Source of the DNA: GCA-020352575 sp041635475
GTDB taxonomy: Bacteria > Actinomycetota > Acidimicrobiia > Spongiisociales > JAENVV01
Assembly: GCA_041635475.1 (NCBI GenBank)
Contig: JBFKVA010000092.1
Span: forward strand, 1 to 8,509
Length of the DNA stretch: 8,509 nucleotides
Reading direction: 5' to 3'
The first letter of the stretch is position 1. Each line of letters begins with the position of its first letter. Made by a program: the position numbers and the translations under genes. Below are positions 1 to 6,998 of the stretch, piece by piece. The notes beneath the pieces are model-generated. The model had not been told where the DNA came from. It did not search any database and saw only the letters and a list, made by a program, of their open reading frames with translations.

Positions 1-938
1 CGCCGATCCGACGAATGGTCGCAGAGACCCGGCTCCATCCGTCGATGTTCGTGCTCCCCGTGTTCGTGGTCGGGGGAGAGGGCATTGAACGGCCGATCCC
101 CTCGATGCCGGGGCACCACCAGCGATCGGTCGACCGACTGCTTCCGGTCGCGCAGGAAGCCCAGGAACTCGGGGTCGGTGGACTGATGGTCTTCGGGATT
201 CCCGATTCCAAGGACGCCGAGGGCTCGTCGGGATGGGATCCGGCCGGGCCGGTCCCTTCGGCAATCCGGGCCATATGCCGGGCCGCACCCGGGTTGGTGC
301 TGTGGGCCGACGTGTGTCTCTGCGAGTACACGGACCACGGGCACTGCGGCGTGCTGAAGGGTGACACCGTTGACAACGACCGGACGCTGCCGCTCCTGGC
401 GAGGGCAGCCCTCACCTACGCCGACGCCGGGGCCGATGTCATCGCGCCTTCCGACATGATGGACGGGAGGGTTGGAGCCATTCGCGCTGTCCTGGACGAG
501 GCCGGCCACGCAGACCTGGCGATCTGCTCGTATGCCGTGAAGTACGCCAGCGCCTACTACGGACCGTTCCGCGACGCCGCCGGGTCGACGCCGGCGTTCG
601 GCGACCGACGTTCCCACCAGATGGACCCCGCCAACCGGCGAGAGGCTCGCCGGGAAGCCGCCGCCGACCTCGAAGAGGGCGCCGACCTCATCATGGTCAA
701 ACCGGCGGGTCCCTACCAGGACGTGATCGCAGACCTGCGCGAACGTCTCGACGTTCCGCTGGCCGCCTACCAGGTGTCGGGCGAGTTCAGCATGGTCACC
801 GCCGCTGCCGAACGTGGTTGGATCGACGGTGCTCGGGTCATGATCGAGTCACTCACCGGCATCGCCCGGGCGGGGGCGGACATCATCCTCACCTACTTCG
901 CCATCGAAGCAGCCCGACGTCTGGCGGAGACGAAATGA
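1..938 (+). CDS. hemB: Delta-aminolevulinic acid dehydratase (porphobilinogen synthase), 5' partial
   Basis: Cytosolic enzyme that condenses two 5-aminolevulinate molecules into porphobilinogen, the first common step of tetrapyrrole synthesis. The reading frame is open to the left edge (first full codon at 3, giving P-I-R-R before the Met at 15). Known HemB proteins carry a short Arg-rich leader before the VAETRLHPS-like segment, so the true start is probably outside the window and roughly 15-20 residues are missing. Numbering from the Met at 15, DVCLCEYTDHGHCG has the zinc-type cysteine triad C101, C103 and C111. The two active-site lysines are K176 in SYAVKYASAYYGPF and K229 in MVKPAGPY, the latter being the Schiff-base lysine. 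GDRRSHQMDPAN is the family motif with His where Tyr is common. The TGA stop at 936-938 overlaps the hemL start by four bases. Identification is very secure. Confidence 0.97.
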   Translation, partial: PIRRMVAETRLHPSMFVLPVFVVGGEGIERPIPSMPGHHQRSVDRLLPVAQEAQELGVGGLMVFGIPDSKDAEGSSGWDPAGPVPSAIRAICRAAPGLVLWADVCLCEYTDHGHCGVLKGDTVDNDRTLPLLARAALTYADAGADVIAPSDMMDGRVGAIRAVLDEAGHADLAICSYAVKYASAYYGPFRDAAGSTPAFGDRRSHQMDPANRREARREAAADLEEGADLIMVKPAGPYQDVIADLRERLDVPLAAYQVSGEFSMVTAAAERGWIDGARVMIESLTGIARAGADIILTYFAIEAARRLAETK

Positions 939-2212
939 CGACCTCGCACGAGTGGTTCGAGCGCGCCAGGCTCGTCATGCCCGGGGGTGTGAACTCACCT
1001 GCGCGCGCCTTCAAGGGGGTCGGGGCCGAGCCCGTTTTCGTCACGAGGGGTGAAGGTGCCTTCCTCGAGACGGTGGGCGGTCACCGTCTCATCGACTTCA
1101 TCGCGTCGTGGGGGGCGCTGATCTTCGGTCACGCCGAACCGGAGGTGGTGGATGCCCTCGTCGCGGCCGTTGAAGCCGGGACGTCGTTCGGGGTTCCGAC
1201 CCCGGGGGAAGTCGAGTACGCAGAGATCGTCACCCGCCTCGTGCCGTCGATGGAAGTCGTTCGCATGGTGAACTCGGGCACCGAGGCGACCGCCGCGGCG
1301 ATCCGGGTCGCCCGCGGAGTGACCGGGCGTGATGTGGTCGTCAAGTTCGAGGGGTGCTACCACGGGCACGCCGATGCCTTCCTCGTCAAGGCGGGATCGG
1401 GACTCGCCACGTTTGGAGAGCCCGACAGCCCGGGGGTTCCCACGGGGACGGCGGGTGACACCCGCGTCGTCGCGTTCAATGACCTCGACGCCGTCGAAGT
1501 GGCCCTCGCCCCCGGTGACGTCGCCGCGGTCATCATCGAAGGTGTGGTCGGGAACATGGGCGTCGTCCCCCCCGATGCGGGGTTCCTCGAGGGAATCCGG
1601 GCACTGTGCGACCGCCACGGGTCGTTGCTCATCCTCGACGAGGTGATGACCGGCTTCCGGGTCGCCCCGGGTGGCGTGCAGGAGCGCTGGAGCATCACCC
1701 CCGACCTCACGTGCCTCGGCAAGATCGTCGCCGGCGGTACTGCGGCCGCCGTGTACGGAGGCCGCGCCGACCTCATGCGCCACGTGGCGCCCGACGGTGC
1801 CATCTACCAGGCCGGCACGCTGGCGGGCAATCCCCTGGCGGTGGCAGCCGGGCTGGCCACACTCCGACGCCTCGAGCGGGATCCCGGACTCCACGAACGC
1901 CTCGAGGAGGCCGGCGCCCGCCTCGAGGCAGCCGTGACGGTGGCGCTCGAACAGAACCGAATCCGGGGGACGGTGCAGCGGGTCGGTGCGATGCTCACGT
2001 TGTTCTTCGGCGTGGAGAAGGTGCGGAATTGGGATGACGCGTCCCGCCTGGACAGGGAGATGTTCTCCCGCTTCCACGCCGCCGCACTTCGCAGGGGCGT
2101 CCTGCTCCCGCCGTCACCGTTCGAGGCGTGGTTCCTGATGGAGGCGCACCTGGGTGACCCACTTGAACGTGCGATCGAAGGGGTCGTCGCATCCCTCGAG
2201 GAGATCGCGTGA
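935..2212 (+). CDS. hemL: Glutamate-1-semialdehyde 2,1-aminomutase
   Basis: PLP-dependent cytosolic enzyme that isomerises glutamate-1-semialdehyde to 5-aminolevulinate, the last step of the C5 route; its presence implies a GluTR (hemA) elsewhere. The 425-residue length is normal for the family. The frame is open further upstream, but the ATG at 935 is chosen because it gives the typical N-terminus ending in MPGGVNSPARAFKGV, forms ATGA with the hemB stop, and has GGAG at 926-929 five bases ahead. Visible motifs are NSGTEA (113-118, phosphate binding), YHGHAD (142-147), DEVMTGFR (235-242, with Asp235 expected to contact the PLP ring nitrogen) and LGK (261-263), where Lys263 is the expected Schiff-base lysine. 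The stretch after the lysine, IVAGGTAAAVYGGR, differs from the common IIGGGLPVGAYGGR but keeps the glycines. It is translationally coupled to hemB and hemE. Confidence 0.97.
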   Translation: MTTSHEWFERARLVMPGGVNSPARAFKGVGAEPVFVTRGEGAFLETVGGHRLIDFIASWGALIFGHAEPEVVDALVAAVEAGTSFGVPTPGEVEYAEIVTRLVPSMEVVRMVNSGTEATAAAIRVARGVTGRDVVVKFEGCYHGHADAFLVKAGSGLATFGEPDSPGVPTGTAGDTRVVAFNDLDAVEVALAPGDVAAVIIEGVVGNMGVVPPDAGFLEGIRALCDRHGSLLILDEVMTGFRVAPGGVQERWSITPDLTCLGKIVAGGTAAAVYGGRADLMRHVAPDGAIYQAGTLAGNPLAVAAGLATLRRLERDPGLHERLEEAGARLEAAVTVALEQNRIRGTVQRVGAMLTLFFGVEKVRNWDDASRLDREMFSRFHAAALRRGVLLPPSPFEAWFLMEAHLGDPLERAIEGVVASLEEIA

Positions 2213-3207
2213 CCGCCCGGCTCCTCGTCCGTGCCCTCCGCCGGGAGAAGGTGGAGAGGCCGCCGGTGTGGGTGATGCGCCAAGCCGGTCGGTACCTGCC
2301 CGAATACCGCGAGCTGCGGGCCGGAAGGTCGTTCAACGAGGCGGTTGCCACGCCCGGCATCGCCGCTGAGATCACCCTCCAACCGATCCGCAGGTTCGGC
2401 ATGGACGCGGCGATCATGTTCGCCGACATCATGACCCCTCTCGAGGCGCTGGGGGTGGCGATGACGTTCAACCCGGGACCCACGCTGGAGCCGATGAGCG
2501 TGTCGGAGGTGGCTGCCCTCGGCGAACTCGACACGGATCGTCTCGCATTCATGGCCGAGACGCTCCGGCTCGTGCGTGCCGAACTACCCGACGAGACCGC
2601 GCTGATCGGATTCGCCGGTGCGCCGCTCACCCTCCTCGCCTACCTGCTGGAGGGCGGCGGCAGCAAGGAGTGGATGGCACTGCGGCGAGCCGTCGAGGAA
2701 GACCCCGCCGCGGTGACCGGGGCGCTCTCGGTGCTCGCGCGTGCCCAGCACACCTACCTCGGGTTCCAGCAGGCCGCCGGCGTGGATGCAGTACAGCTCT
2801 TCGACTCCTGGGTCGGGGTCCTCTCCAGGGGCCGCATGGCCTCCCACGCCATTCCGGCCGCCCGGGCGTCCTTGGCGGGACTGGAGGTCCCGACCATCTA
2901 CTTCGCCCCCCATGCCGCGCACGGACTCGACCTCATCCCGGCGGTGGGTGCAACGGCCTACGGCCTCGACTGGCGCATGCCGCTCATCGATGCATGGGAA
3001 CGCATCGGATTCGAGCACGCCGTCCAGGGGAACCTCGACCCGGCGATCCTCTTCGCCCCCCCTGATCGGATCCGGTCGGCCGTGGACGACCTCCTCACCG
3101 CGGTCGGAGACCGGCCCGGTCACATCGTGAACCTGGGCCACGGCATCAGCCGATTCACCCCACCCGAACACCTGGGGGTGTTCATCGAGGCGGTCCAGCG
3201 GCGATGA
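2209..3207 (+). CDS. hemE: Uroporphyrinogen III decarboxylase
   Basis: Cofactor-free cytosolic enzyme that removes the four acetate carboxyl groups of uroporphyrinogen III to give coproporphyrinogen III. The 332-residue product matches the usual bacterial length of about 340. The GTG start at 2209 overlaps the hemL stop (GTGA) and has GAGGAG at 2198-2203, five bases upstream. Both family signatures are present: RPPVWVMRQAGRYLPEYR (17-34), with the substrate-binding arginines R24 and R28, and GFAGAPLTLLAYLLEGGG in the middle. Asp73 in MFADIMTPLEALG is the expected catalytic aspartate that holds the pyrrole NH groups. NLGHGI (308-313) carries the conserved C-terminal histidine H311. The TGA stop at 3205-3207 overlaps the hemN ATG. 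Confidence 0.97.
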   Translation: MTARLLVRALRREKVERPPVWVMRQAGRYLPEYRELRAGRSFNEAVATPGIAAEITLQPIRRFGMDAAIMFADIMTPLEALGVAMTFNPGPTLEPMSVSEVAALGELDTDRLAFMAETLRLVRAELPDETALIGFAGAPLTLLAYLLEGGGSKEWMALRRAVEEDPAAVTGALSVLARAQHTYLGFQQAAGVDAVQLFDSWVGVLSRGRMASHAIPAARASLAGLEVPTIYFAPHAAHGLDLIPAVGATAYGLDWRMPLIDAWERIGFEHAVQGNLDPAILFAPPDRIRSAVDDLLTAVGDRPGHIVNLGHGISRFTPPEHLGVFIEAVQRR

Positions 3208-4586
3208 AGCTCACAACGGAGCTCCTTCTCCGCCACGACCGACCGGGACCCCGGTACACGTCCTACCCCACCGCCGTCGATTTCACCGAGGAGTTCGACC
3301 AGGATCGGTACGGCGCCTCGCTCGACAGCGCCGCGGCGAACGTTGACGGCCCCCTCTCTCTCTACGTGCACCTCCCGTTCTGCGAGGCACGGTGCTCCTT
3401 CTGCGCCTGTCACGTTGTCGTCACCAAGAGCAAGAGCGTTGCCGAGGCCTACCTCGGCCGAATAGGCCGAGAGGCTGCGCTCGTCGCCGAACGCCTGGGA
3501 GGACGGCGTCGGCTGGTGCAGTACCACTGGGGAGGTGGAACCCCCACCCACTATGACCTCGACGCCCTCCTCGAACTCCATGCGACGATCCTGGGGGACT
3601 TCGAGCTGGCCGACGACGCGGAAGTCGCCCTCGAAGTCGACCCGCGAGTGACCACGAAGGACCATCTGGCAGGCCTTCGCCAAGTCGGTTTCAATCGGAT
3701 CTCCCTCGGGGTCCAGGACCTCGACCCGGACGTGCAGCGGCTCATCGGACGCGACCAGACCCTCGAGCAGACCGTAGACCTCCACGAGGCAGCGCGACGA
3801 CTCGGCTATCGATCGGTGAACTTCGACCTCATCTACGGCCTCCCCGGACAGAGCGCCGACACGCTGGGAGAGACCCTGGAGGAGGTGATCCGCCTGGAGC
3901 CCGATCGTCTCGCCGTCTACTCCTTTGCCTATGTTCCGTGGATGAGGCCGTCGCAGAAGCGCCTGGACGCGACGCTGCTCCCCGGTACCGAGGCGAAGTT
4001 CGCGATGCTCGCCCAGGTCGTCTCCACCCTCACGGACGCCGGCTACCGCCACATCGGGATGGACCACTTCGCGGTCGCCTCCGATGAGCTCGCCATGGCC
4101 GCGGAGGCGGGGACGCTCACCCGGAACTTCATGGGCTATACGACGAAGCGTGACACGGATGTGGTCGCCCTGGGCACGTCGGGGATCTCCGATGTCAGCG
4201 GCGCCTATGCACAGAACCATCGCCGCCTGGCGTCCTACTACGAGGCGGTTGATGCAGGCCAACTCCCCACCGAGCGTGGCTACCTCCTCGATGAGGACGA
4301 CATGGTCAGGAGGCATGTGATCACGGAGTTGATGTGCAACCAGCGGATCGACTTCGACGCGGTGGGGAGGAGGTTCTCCATTGATGCCCTCGCCTACTTC
4401 GATCTTGAACTCGAGATCCTGGCCGGGGCGGGTGGCCTCGTCGAGGACGGGATGTGCCGGATCGAGGGCAACGTGCTCGGCACCTCTGAACTCGGTTCCT
4501 TCTTCGTGAGGAGCCTGGCAGCCGTGTTCGATGCACACACCGGCCATCGACCGACCGATCGCCCGGTGTTCTCGAGGACCGTGTGA
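3204..4586 (+). CDS. hemN: Oxygen-independent coproporphyrinogen III dehydrogenase (true HemN, radical SAM)
   Basis: Radical SAM enzyme that oxidatively decarboxylates two propionates of coproporphyrinogen III to vinyls without O2, giving protoporphyrinogen IX. The 460-residue length matches E. coli HemN (about 457). The N-terminus has the HemN-specific PRYTSYPTA. The cluster motif is C60-EAR-C64-SF-C67-A-C69: three Fe-S ligands plus the fourth cysteine that is typical of HemN and absent from HemW. Other motifs are YVHLPF (54-59), WGGGTP (109-114), EVDPR (144-148), GVQDLD, NFDLIYGLPGQ and the C-terminal FSRTV. Positions run one behind E. coli numbering, so Y54, E144, F309 and I328 match E. 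coli Y56 (two behind), E145, F310 and I329; the residue matching Q311 is M310. The ATG at 3204 overlaps the hemE stop. There is no good Shine-Dalgarno sequence just upstream, so start probably depends on coupling to hemE. Confidence 0.95.
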   Translation: MKLTTELLLRHDRPGPRYTSYPTAVDFTEEFDQDRYGASLDSAAANVDGPLSLYVHLPFCEARCSFCACHVVVTKSKSVAEAYLGRIGREAALVAERLGGRRRLVQYHWGGGTPTHYDLDALLELHATILGDFELADDAEVALEVDPRVTTKDHLAGLRQVGFNRISLGVQDLDPDVQRLIGRDQTLEQTVDLHEAARRLGYRSVNFDLIYGLPGQSADTLGETLEEVIRLEPDRLAVYSFAYVPWMRPSQKRLDATLLPGTEAKFAMLAQVVSTLTDAGYRHIGMDHFAVASDELAMAAEAGTLTRNFMGYTTKRDTDVVALGTSGISDVSGAYAQNHRRLASYYEAVDAGQLPTERGYLLDEDDMVRRHVITELMCNQRIDFDAVGRRFSIDALAYFDLELEILAGAGGLVEDGMCRIEGNVLGTSELGSFFVRSLAAVFDAHTGHRPTDRPVFSRTV

Positions 4587-5920
4587 GCGTGGCGACCGTC
4601 GATGCACGGGTCGCGGTCGTCGGTGGTGGCCTGGCTGGGGTCTTCGTGGCAGCCGCACTCCTGGAGAGGGGCATCGAGGACGTCGTCGTCGTGGAGAGGG
4701 CGGCCCGGGTCGGGGGTCTTGCCAGGACCATCACCCACTCGGGGTTCTCCCTCGAACCCGCCGCGGGCACGTTGCTCCTCCCGAACGAGGACCTGACAGC
4801 GCTCCTGGACCTGCTGAAGGTGGAGACGACGCCGAGTCCCGCGTCCGCCAGCTCCAGGTACGTGTACCTCGGGGGCGTGTTGGTGGAGGTGCCGACCTCC
4901 CCCAAGGCACTGCTTGCCCCGCTGATGTCCCCCGGCGCCAAGCTGGCGGCTGCCCTGGAGCCTTTTCGCCCTGCCCGGCCGACGTCCGAAGACGAGTCAC
5001 TGCAGGTCTTCCTTCGGCGTCGCCTGGGATCGGGTGCGGGGCGAGTGCTCTCGTGGCTGGCAGCTTCGGGGGTCTTCGCCGGGGACCCCTCCTCGCTGTC
5101 GGCCAGGTCCTCGTTCCCGGTCTTTCCCGCACTGGAGGAGGAAGGCGGATCGATCGTCCGGGGAGCGCTTCGGAGGCGAAGGGGAGGTGCCGAACGGAAG
5201 CCTCGCCCTGCGTCCCACCTCCCGGTGGGGGGGATGTCGGCGATCGGCGATCAGACCGCGGTGCTCCTCGGCGACCGGCTCCGCACCGGGACACACGTCA
5301 GGTCGGTGCGTCGCCACTCGGGCGCCTGGACCATCGAGGCCGACAGTCCGCTCCGGGCCACCCATGTGGTGATGGCGACCCCCCGAGCAGTCTCGGCGGA
5401 GTTGCTGGGCGGTGCCCTTGCCCAGGCCCTGGACAAGCCCGGACCCCGTGCACCGGTGGCCGTGCTCGGACTGGGGTGGGACGGCGCTCGTGCTGCCCTC
5501 CCGAATGGTTTCGGTGCCCTCGTCGGGCCCGACGAGGGGATGGTCACCCGGGGCGTCCTGTTCGAGTCTTCTTACGCCCCCGGTCGAGCACCAGCGGGGA
5601 AGGCCTTCGTCAAGGTGATCGCCGGGGGTGCAGGCGTGGCCCGGTTGGGAGACGACGACGCTGGGGTCGTGGAGGCCATGAAGGACGAGGCCACCCGGAT
5701 CCTGGGATGCACGATCGAGCCGGAGGTGGAGATCTTCGCCCGCCACCCCACCGGCATTCCCCAGTACGACGTGGGTCATGCTCGGTGGCTCGGTGAGGTG
5801 GACCGGGCCCGGGAAGCCGAAGAGGGACTGCACCTGGCCGGATGGGACTATCGAGGCGTCGGTGTCGCCCACCTTGCCTCCGATGCACGACGGATCGCCG
5901 AGCGCATCGCGGCGCATTGA
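4583..5920 (+). CDS. hemY: HemY-type FAD-dependent protoporphyrinogen/coproporphyrinogen oxidase
   Basis: FAD flavoprotein that removes six electrons from a porphyrinogen. Next to HemN the natural substrate is protoporphyrinogen IX, giving protoporphyrin IX; the same family also includes coproporphyrinogen oxidases (CgoX), and sequence reading alone cannot exclude that. The 445-residue length fits the family. It starts with a Rossmann dinucleotide motif (VAVVGGGLAG, 10-19), followed by an acidic strand end (VVVVERA, 34-40) and GGLART. Family features follow in order: FPVFPALEEEGGSIVRG (178-194), GFGALVGPDEG (309-319), GIPQYDVGH (391-399) and a C-terminal FAD contact LAGWDYRGVGVAHL (418-431). 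There is no signal peptide or membrane helix. The GTG start at 4583 overlaps the hemN stop (GTGA), with GAGGA at 4574-4578. A second GTG two codons later (4589) is possible. It is the last gene of the operon. Confidence 0.93.
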   Translation: MSVATVDARVAVVGGGLAGVFVAAALLERGIEDVVVVERAARVGGLARTITHSGFSLEPAAGTLLLPNEDLTALLDLLKVETTPSPASASSRYVYLGGVLVEVPTSPKALLAPLMSPGAKLAAALEPFRPARPTSEDESLQVFLRRRLGSGAGRVLSWLAASGVFAGDPSSLSARSSFPVFPALEEEGGSIVRGALRRRRGGAERKPRPASHLPVGGMSAIGDQTAVLLGDRLRTGTHVRSVRRHSGAWTIEADSPLRATHVVMATPRAVSAELLGGALAQALDKPGPRAPVAVLGLGWDGARAALPNGFGALVGPDEGMVTRGVLFESSYAPGRAPAGKAFVKVIAGGAGVARLGDDDAGVVEAMKDEATRILGCTIEPEVEIFARHPTGIPQYDVGHARWLGEVDRAREAEEGLHLAGWDYRGVGVAHLASDARRIAERIAAH

Positions 5921-5987
5921 CCGCGACAGGCGAGCGGTTGGGGCTGCGTCTCCGGGTCAGCGGTTGCGATGGGAGTACGACATTGCC

Positions 5988-6129
5988 CGTGACCCCGGCC
6001 CGCTGGGAGCGAGCCGGGGCCAGGAGGATCAGTGCCCCAGACCCGACGGTGTCAGCCAAGCCGACCCAGAGCGTGAACCTGATGCGACTTCAAGGTGGCG
6101 GCGGGCACCGTGCTCGGTGTGGCGGGCAT
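5988..6129 (-). pseudogene. Possible frameshifted remnant of a small membrane protein
   Basis: On the minus strand one frame reads MPATPSTVPAATLKSH from 6129, and a second frame, open from 6089, reads RFTLWVGLADTVGSGALI followed by LLAPARSQRAG. Joined by a one-base skip near 6085-6090, they would form a short segment followed by a transmembrane-like helix ending in a basic stretch. Both parts have mostly G or C at third codon positions, and the second part has many T at second positions, as membrane genes do. After about 5988 the frame becomes arginine-rich and no longer looks coding. There is no convincing start or family assignment. The pattern could be chance in high-G+C DNA. Confidence 0.2.
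5990..6022 (+). terminator. GC-rich hairpin, candidate terminator of the hem operon
   Basis: About 70 bases after the hemY stop, CCCCGGC (5993-5999) pairs with GCCGGGG (6013-6019), and CGCT (6001-6004) pairs with AGCG (6008-6011) around a GGG loop. C6000 and A6012 form a single mismatch inside the stem. Outside the stem an A/C mismatch is followed by two more pairs (TG with CA). There is no T-run on either side, so this is not a canonical intrinsic terminator; stem-only terminators are reported for high-G+C bacteria. It could act on either strand, since the neighbouring genes converge. It may instead be part of the remnant coding sequence that overlaps it. Confidence 0.5.
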
Positions 6130-6236
6130 CCACACTTCGGATCGTCCCGTGCCTGGCGACCCGGCTGCCGTACCCGAAGCCCGGGCACCGGGCGAACGTT
6201 CGCTCCGCTGGGTGTCGGCCGACGAGGCACGTGCCC

Positions 6237-6896
6237 CTAACCCTGTCGCGGCTCCCGTGCGGTGAACATGGCGAGCGACCCGACGACGTCGACCTCGACC
6301 GATCGAAAGGATGCCGAGAGGATGGCCTCCAGCCCAGCCGGGGTGTCGGTGAGGTTGTCGAACGCGCCGCGCCGGTTCACCGCCTTCAGGAACGCCCGTG
6401 CAGGTGCCGTGTGGTGCTCCCCGAGGCCCAGCACGGTACCACCGAAGAGCACCCCATCGGGCTCGAGCACTGTCGCGATGTTCTCGATGGCGGGGGACTT
6501 GTGCTCCATCGGCCCGGGGAGACAGTGCAGCACGAAGCTCAGGGCAGCCGAGTCGAACCTGCCCTCCACCGGGAGCGGCTTGAGGACGTCCGCCTCGACA
6601 ACGACGGGATTGAACCGGGACAGCCGCTTCTCACAGTGGGCCAGGACGTCACGATTGGGATCGAGCAAGGTGACATGCGTTCCCTCGGGAGCCGCCTCAT
6701 CTATGCAGTAACCCGACCCCGGCCCGATGTCGAGGTGGCGTCTCCCGAAGAGGGGGCGATACCGCTCGAGGATCAACGGGGTGGGGGACCTCCACACCGT
6801 CCGGGCCATGAAGCCCAGGACCCACCAGTCGTAGACCGCGAGCATGAGCGGTCCGTAGTCCTTCTGCCCCTTGTAGGCGGGATCGGAGGGATCCAA
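6237..6896 (-). CDS. Class I SAM-dependent methyltransferase, unknown substrate
   Basis: Predicted cytosolic methyltransferase of 219 residues with a single Rossmann-type SAM-binding domain. Motif I is HLDIGPGSGY (54-63). The acidic end of strand 2 is LLDPN (D79), which should bind the SAM ribose. The adenine-side acidic loop is EADVL (D103), and the strand-4 region is FDSAALSFVLHCLPG (114-128). Before the fold there is a 50-residue leader with YGPLMLAVYDWWVLGFMARTVW-like aromatic helices, which may cap the active site; no signal peptide is seen. The TTG start at 6896 is preferred because AGAGGAG lies five bases upstream. The next Met (residue 18) would cut into the leader, which looks like part of the protein. 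The gene lies 102 bases downstream of the lipoprotein hydrolase on the same strand, so co-transcription is possible. Substrate cannot be deduced; small-molecule or lipid/quinone-like targets are as likely as any. Confidence 0.85.
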   Translation of the reverse strand: MDPSDPAYKGQKDYGPLMLAVYDWWVLGFMARTVWRSPTPLILERYRPLFGRRHLDIGPGSGYCIDEAAPEGTHVTLLDPNRDVLAHCEKRLSRFNPVVVEADVLKPLPVEGRFDSAALSFVLHCLPGPMEHKSPAIENIATVLEPDGVLFGGTVLGLGEHHTAPARAFLKAVNRRGAFDNLTDTPAGLEAILSASFRSVEVDVVGSLAMFTAREPRQG

Positions 6897-6901
6897 CGCA
6901 A

Positions 6902-6908
6902 CTCCTCT
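6902..6908 (-). promoter_or_regulatory. Shine-Dalgarno site that fixes the methyltransferase TTG start
   Basis: On the minus strand AGAGGAG is followed by five bases and then TTG (6896-6894). This is the best ribosome site near the 5' end of the frame and decides in favour of the unusual TTG over the internal ATG at residue 18. Confidence 0.7.
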
Positions 6909-6923
6909 GGTGTGGCCCAGCGG

Positions 6924-6929
6924 ACCCTA
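6924..6929 (-). promoter_or_regulatory. Possible -10 element for the methyltransferase gene
   Basis: TAGGGT on the minus strand fits the actinobacterial -10 pattern TAnnnT and would give a leader of roughly 20 bases that includes the Shine-Dalgarno site. No recognisable -35 hexamer is seen 17-18 bases further up, so this is weak. It would allow the methyltransferase to be transcribed apart from the upstream hydrolase. Confidence 0.25.
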
Positions 6930-6998
6930 TCCAGAGTCAGTCGGCAGGGACCGGCCATTCTTCAGAAGTCGAAGACGCGAACCTGACGCCGGAAGCGG

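Larger units (their letters stand above)
5921..6236. other. Convergent intergenic gap with hairpin, palindromes and a possible gene remnant
   Basis: This 316-base stretch lies between the end of hemY (+) and the end of the methyltransferase gene (-). No intact gene with a plausible start and ribosome site is seen. It contains a GC-rich hairpin (5990-6022), four short perfect palindromes (6179-6235), and about 140 bases (5988-6129) that look coding on the minus strand but only if one base is skipped near 6085-6090. Open frames crossing it on the + strand continue the out-of-frame shadow of hemY and have no start signal of their own. Confidence 0.6.

Noticed and set aside
995..2077. 360-codon open frame on the minus strand, antisense to hemL
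   Set aside because: It lies wholly inside hemL, which has all catalytic motifs. The antisense product is rich in Arg, His, Asp and Gly without any domain, as expected from the complement of GC-rich codons.
3204..4586. Annotation of the radical SAM gene as HemW (heme chaperone)
   Set aside because: The fourth cysteine (C69), the PRYTSYPTA start, RNFMGYTT and the C-terminal FSRTV are HemN features, and the gene sits between hemE and hemY.
3120..4658. 512-codon open frame on the minus strand, antisense to hemN
   Set aside because: It is longer than hemN itself but has no recognisable motif and overlaps three well-supported genes. Shared wobble positions in high-G+C DNA explain its length.
4531..5796. 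421-codon + strand frame overlapping hemY
   Set aside because: The product is dominated by Arg, Gly and Pro, whereas the hemY frame has clear FAD-binding and PPOX motifs.
6192..6203. LexA/SOS box at GCGAACGTTCGC
   Set aside because: The half sites CGAAC and GTTCG are present but lack the four-base spacer of the Gram-positive box, and the site lies at a gene end rather than a promoter.
5778..6986. 402-codon + strand frame running across the gap and antisense to the methyltransferase
   Set aside because: It begins inside hemY in another frame, has no ribosome site, and most of it is the complement of the methyltransferase gene.
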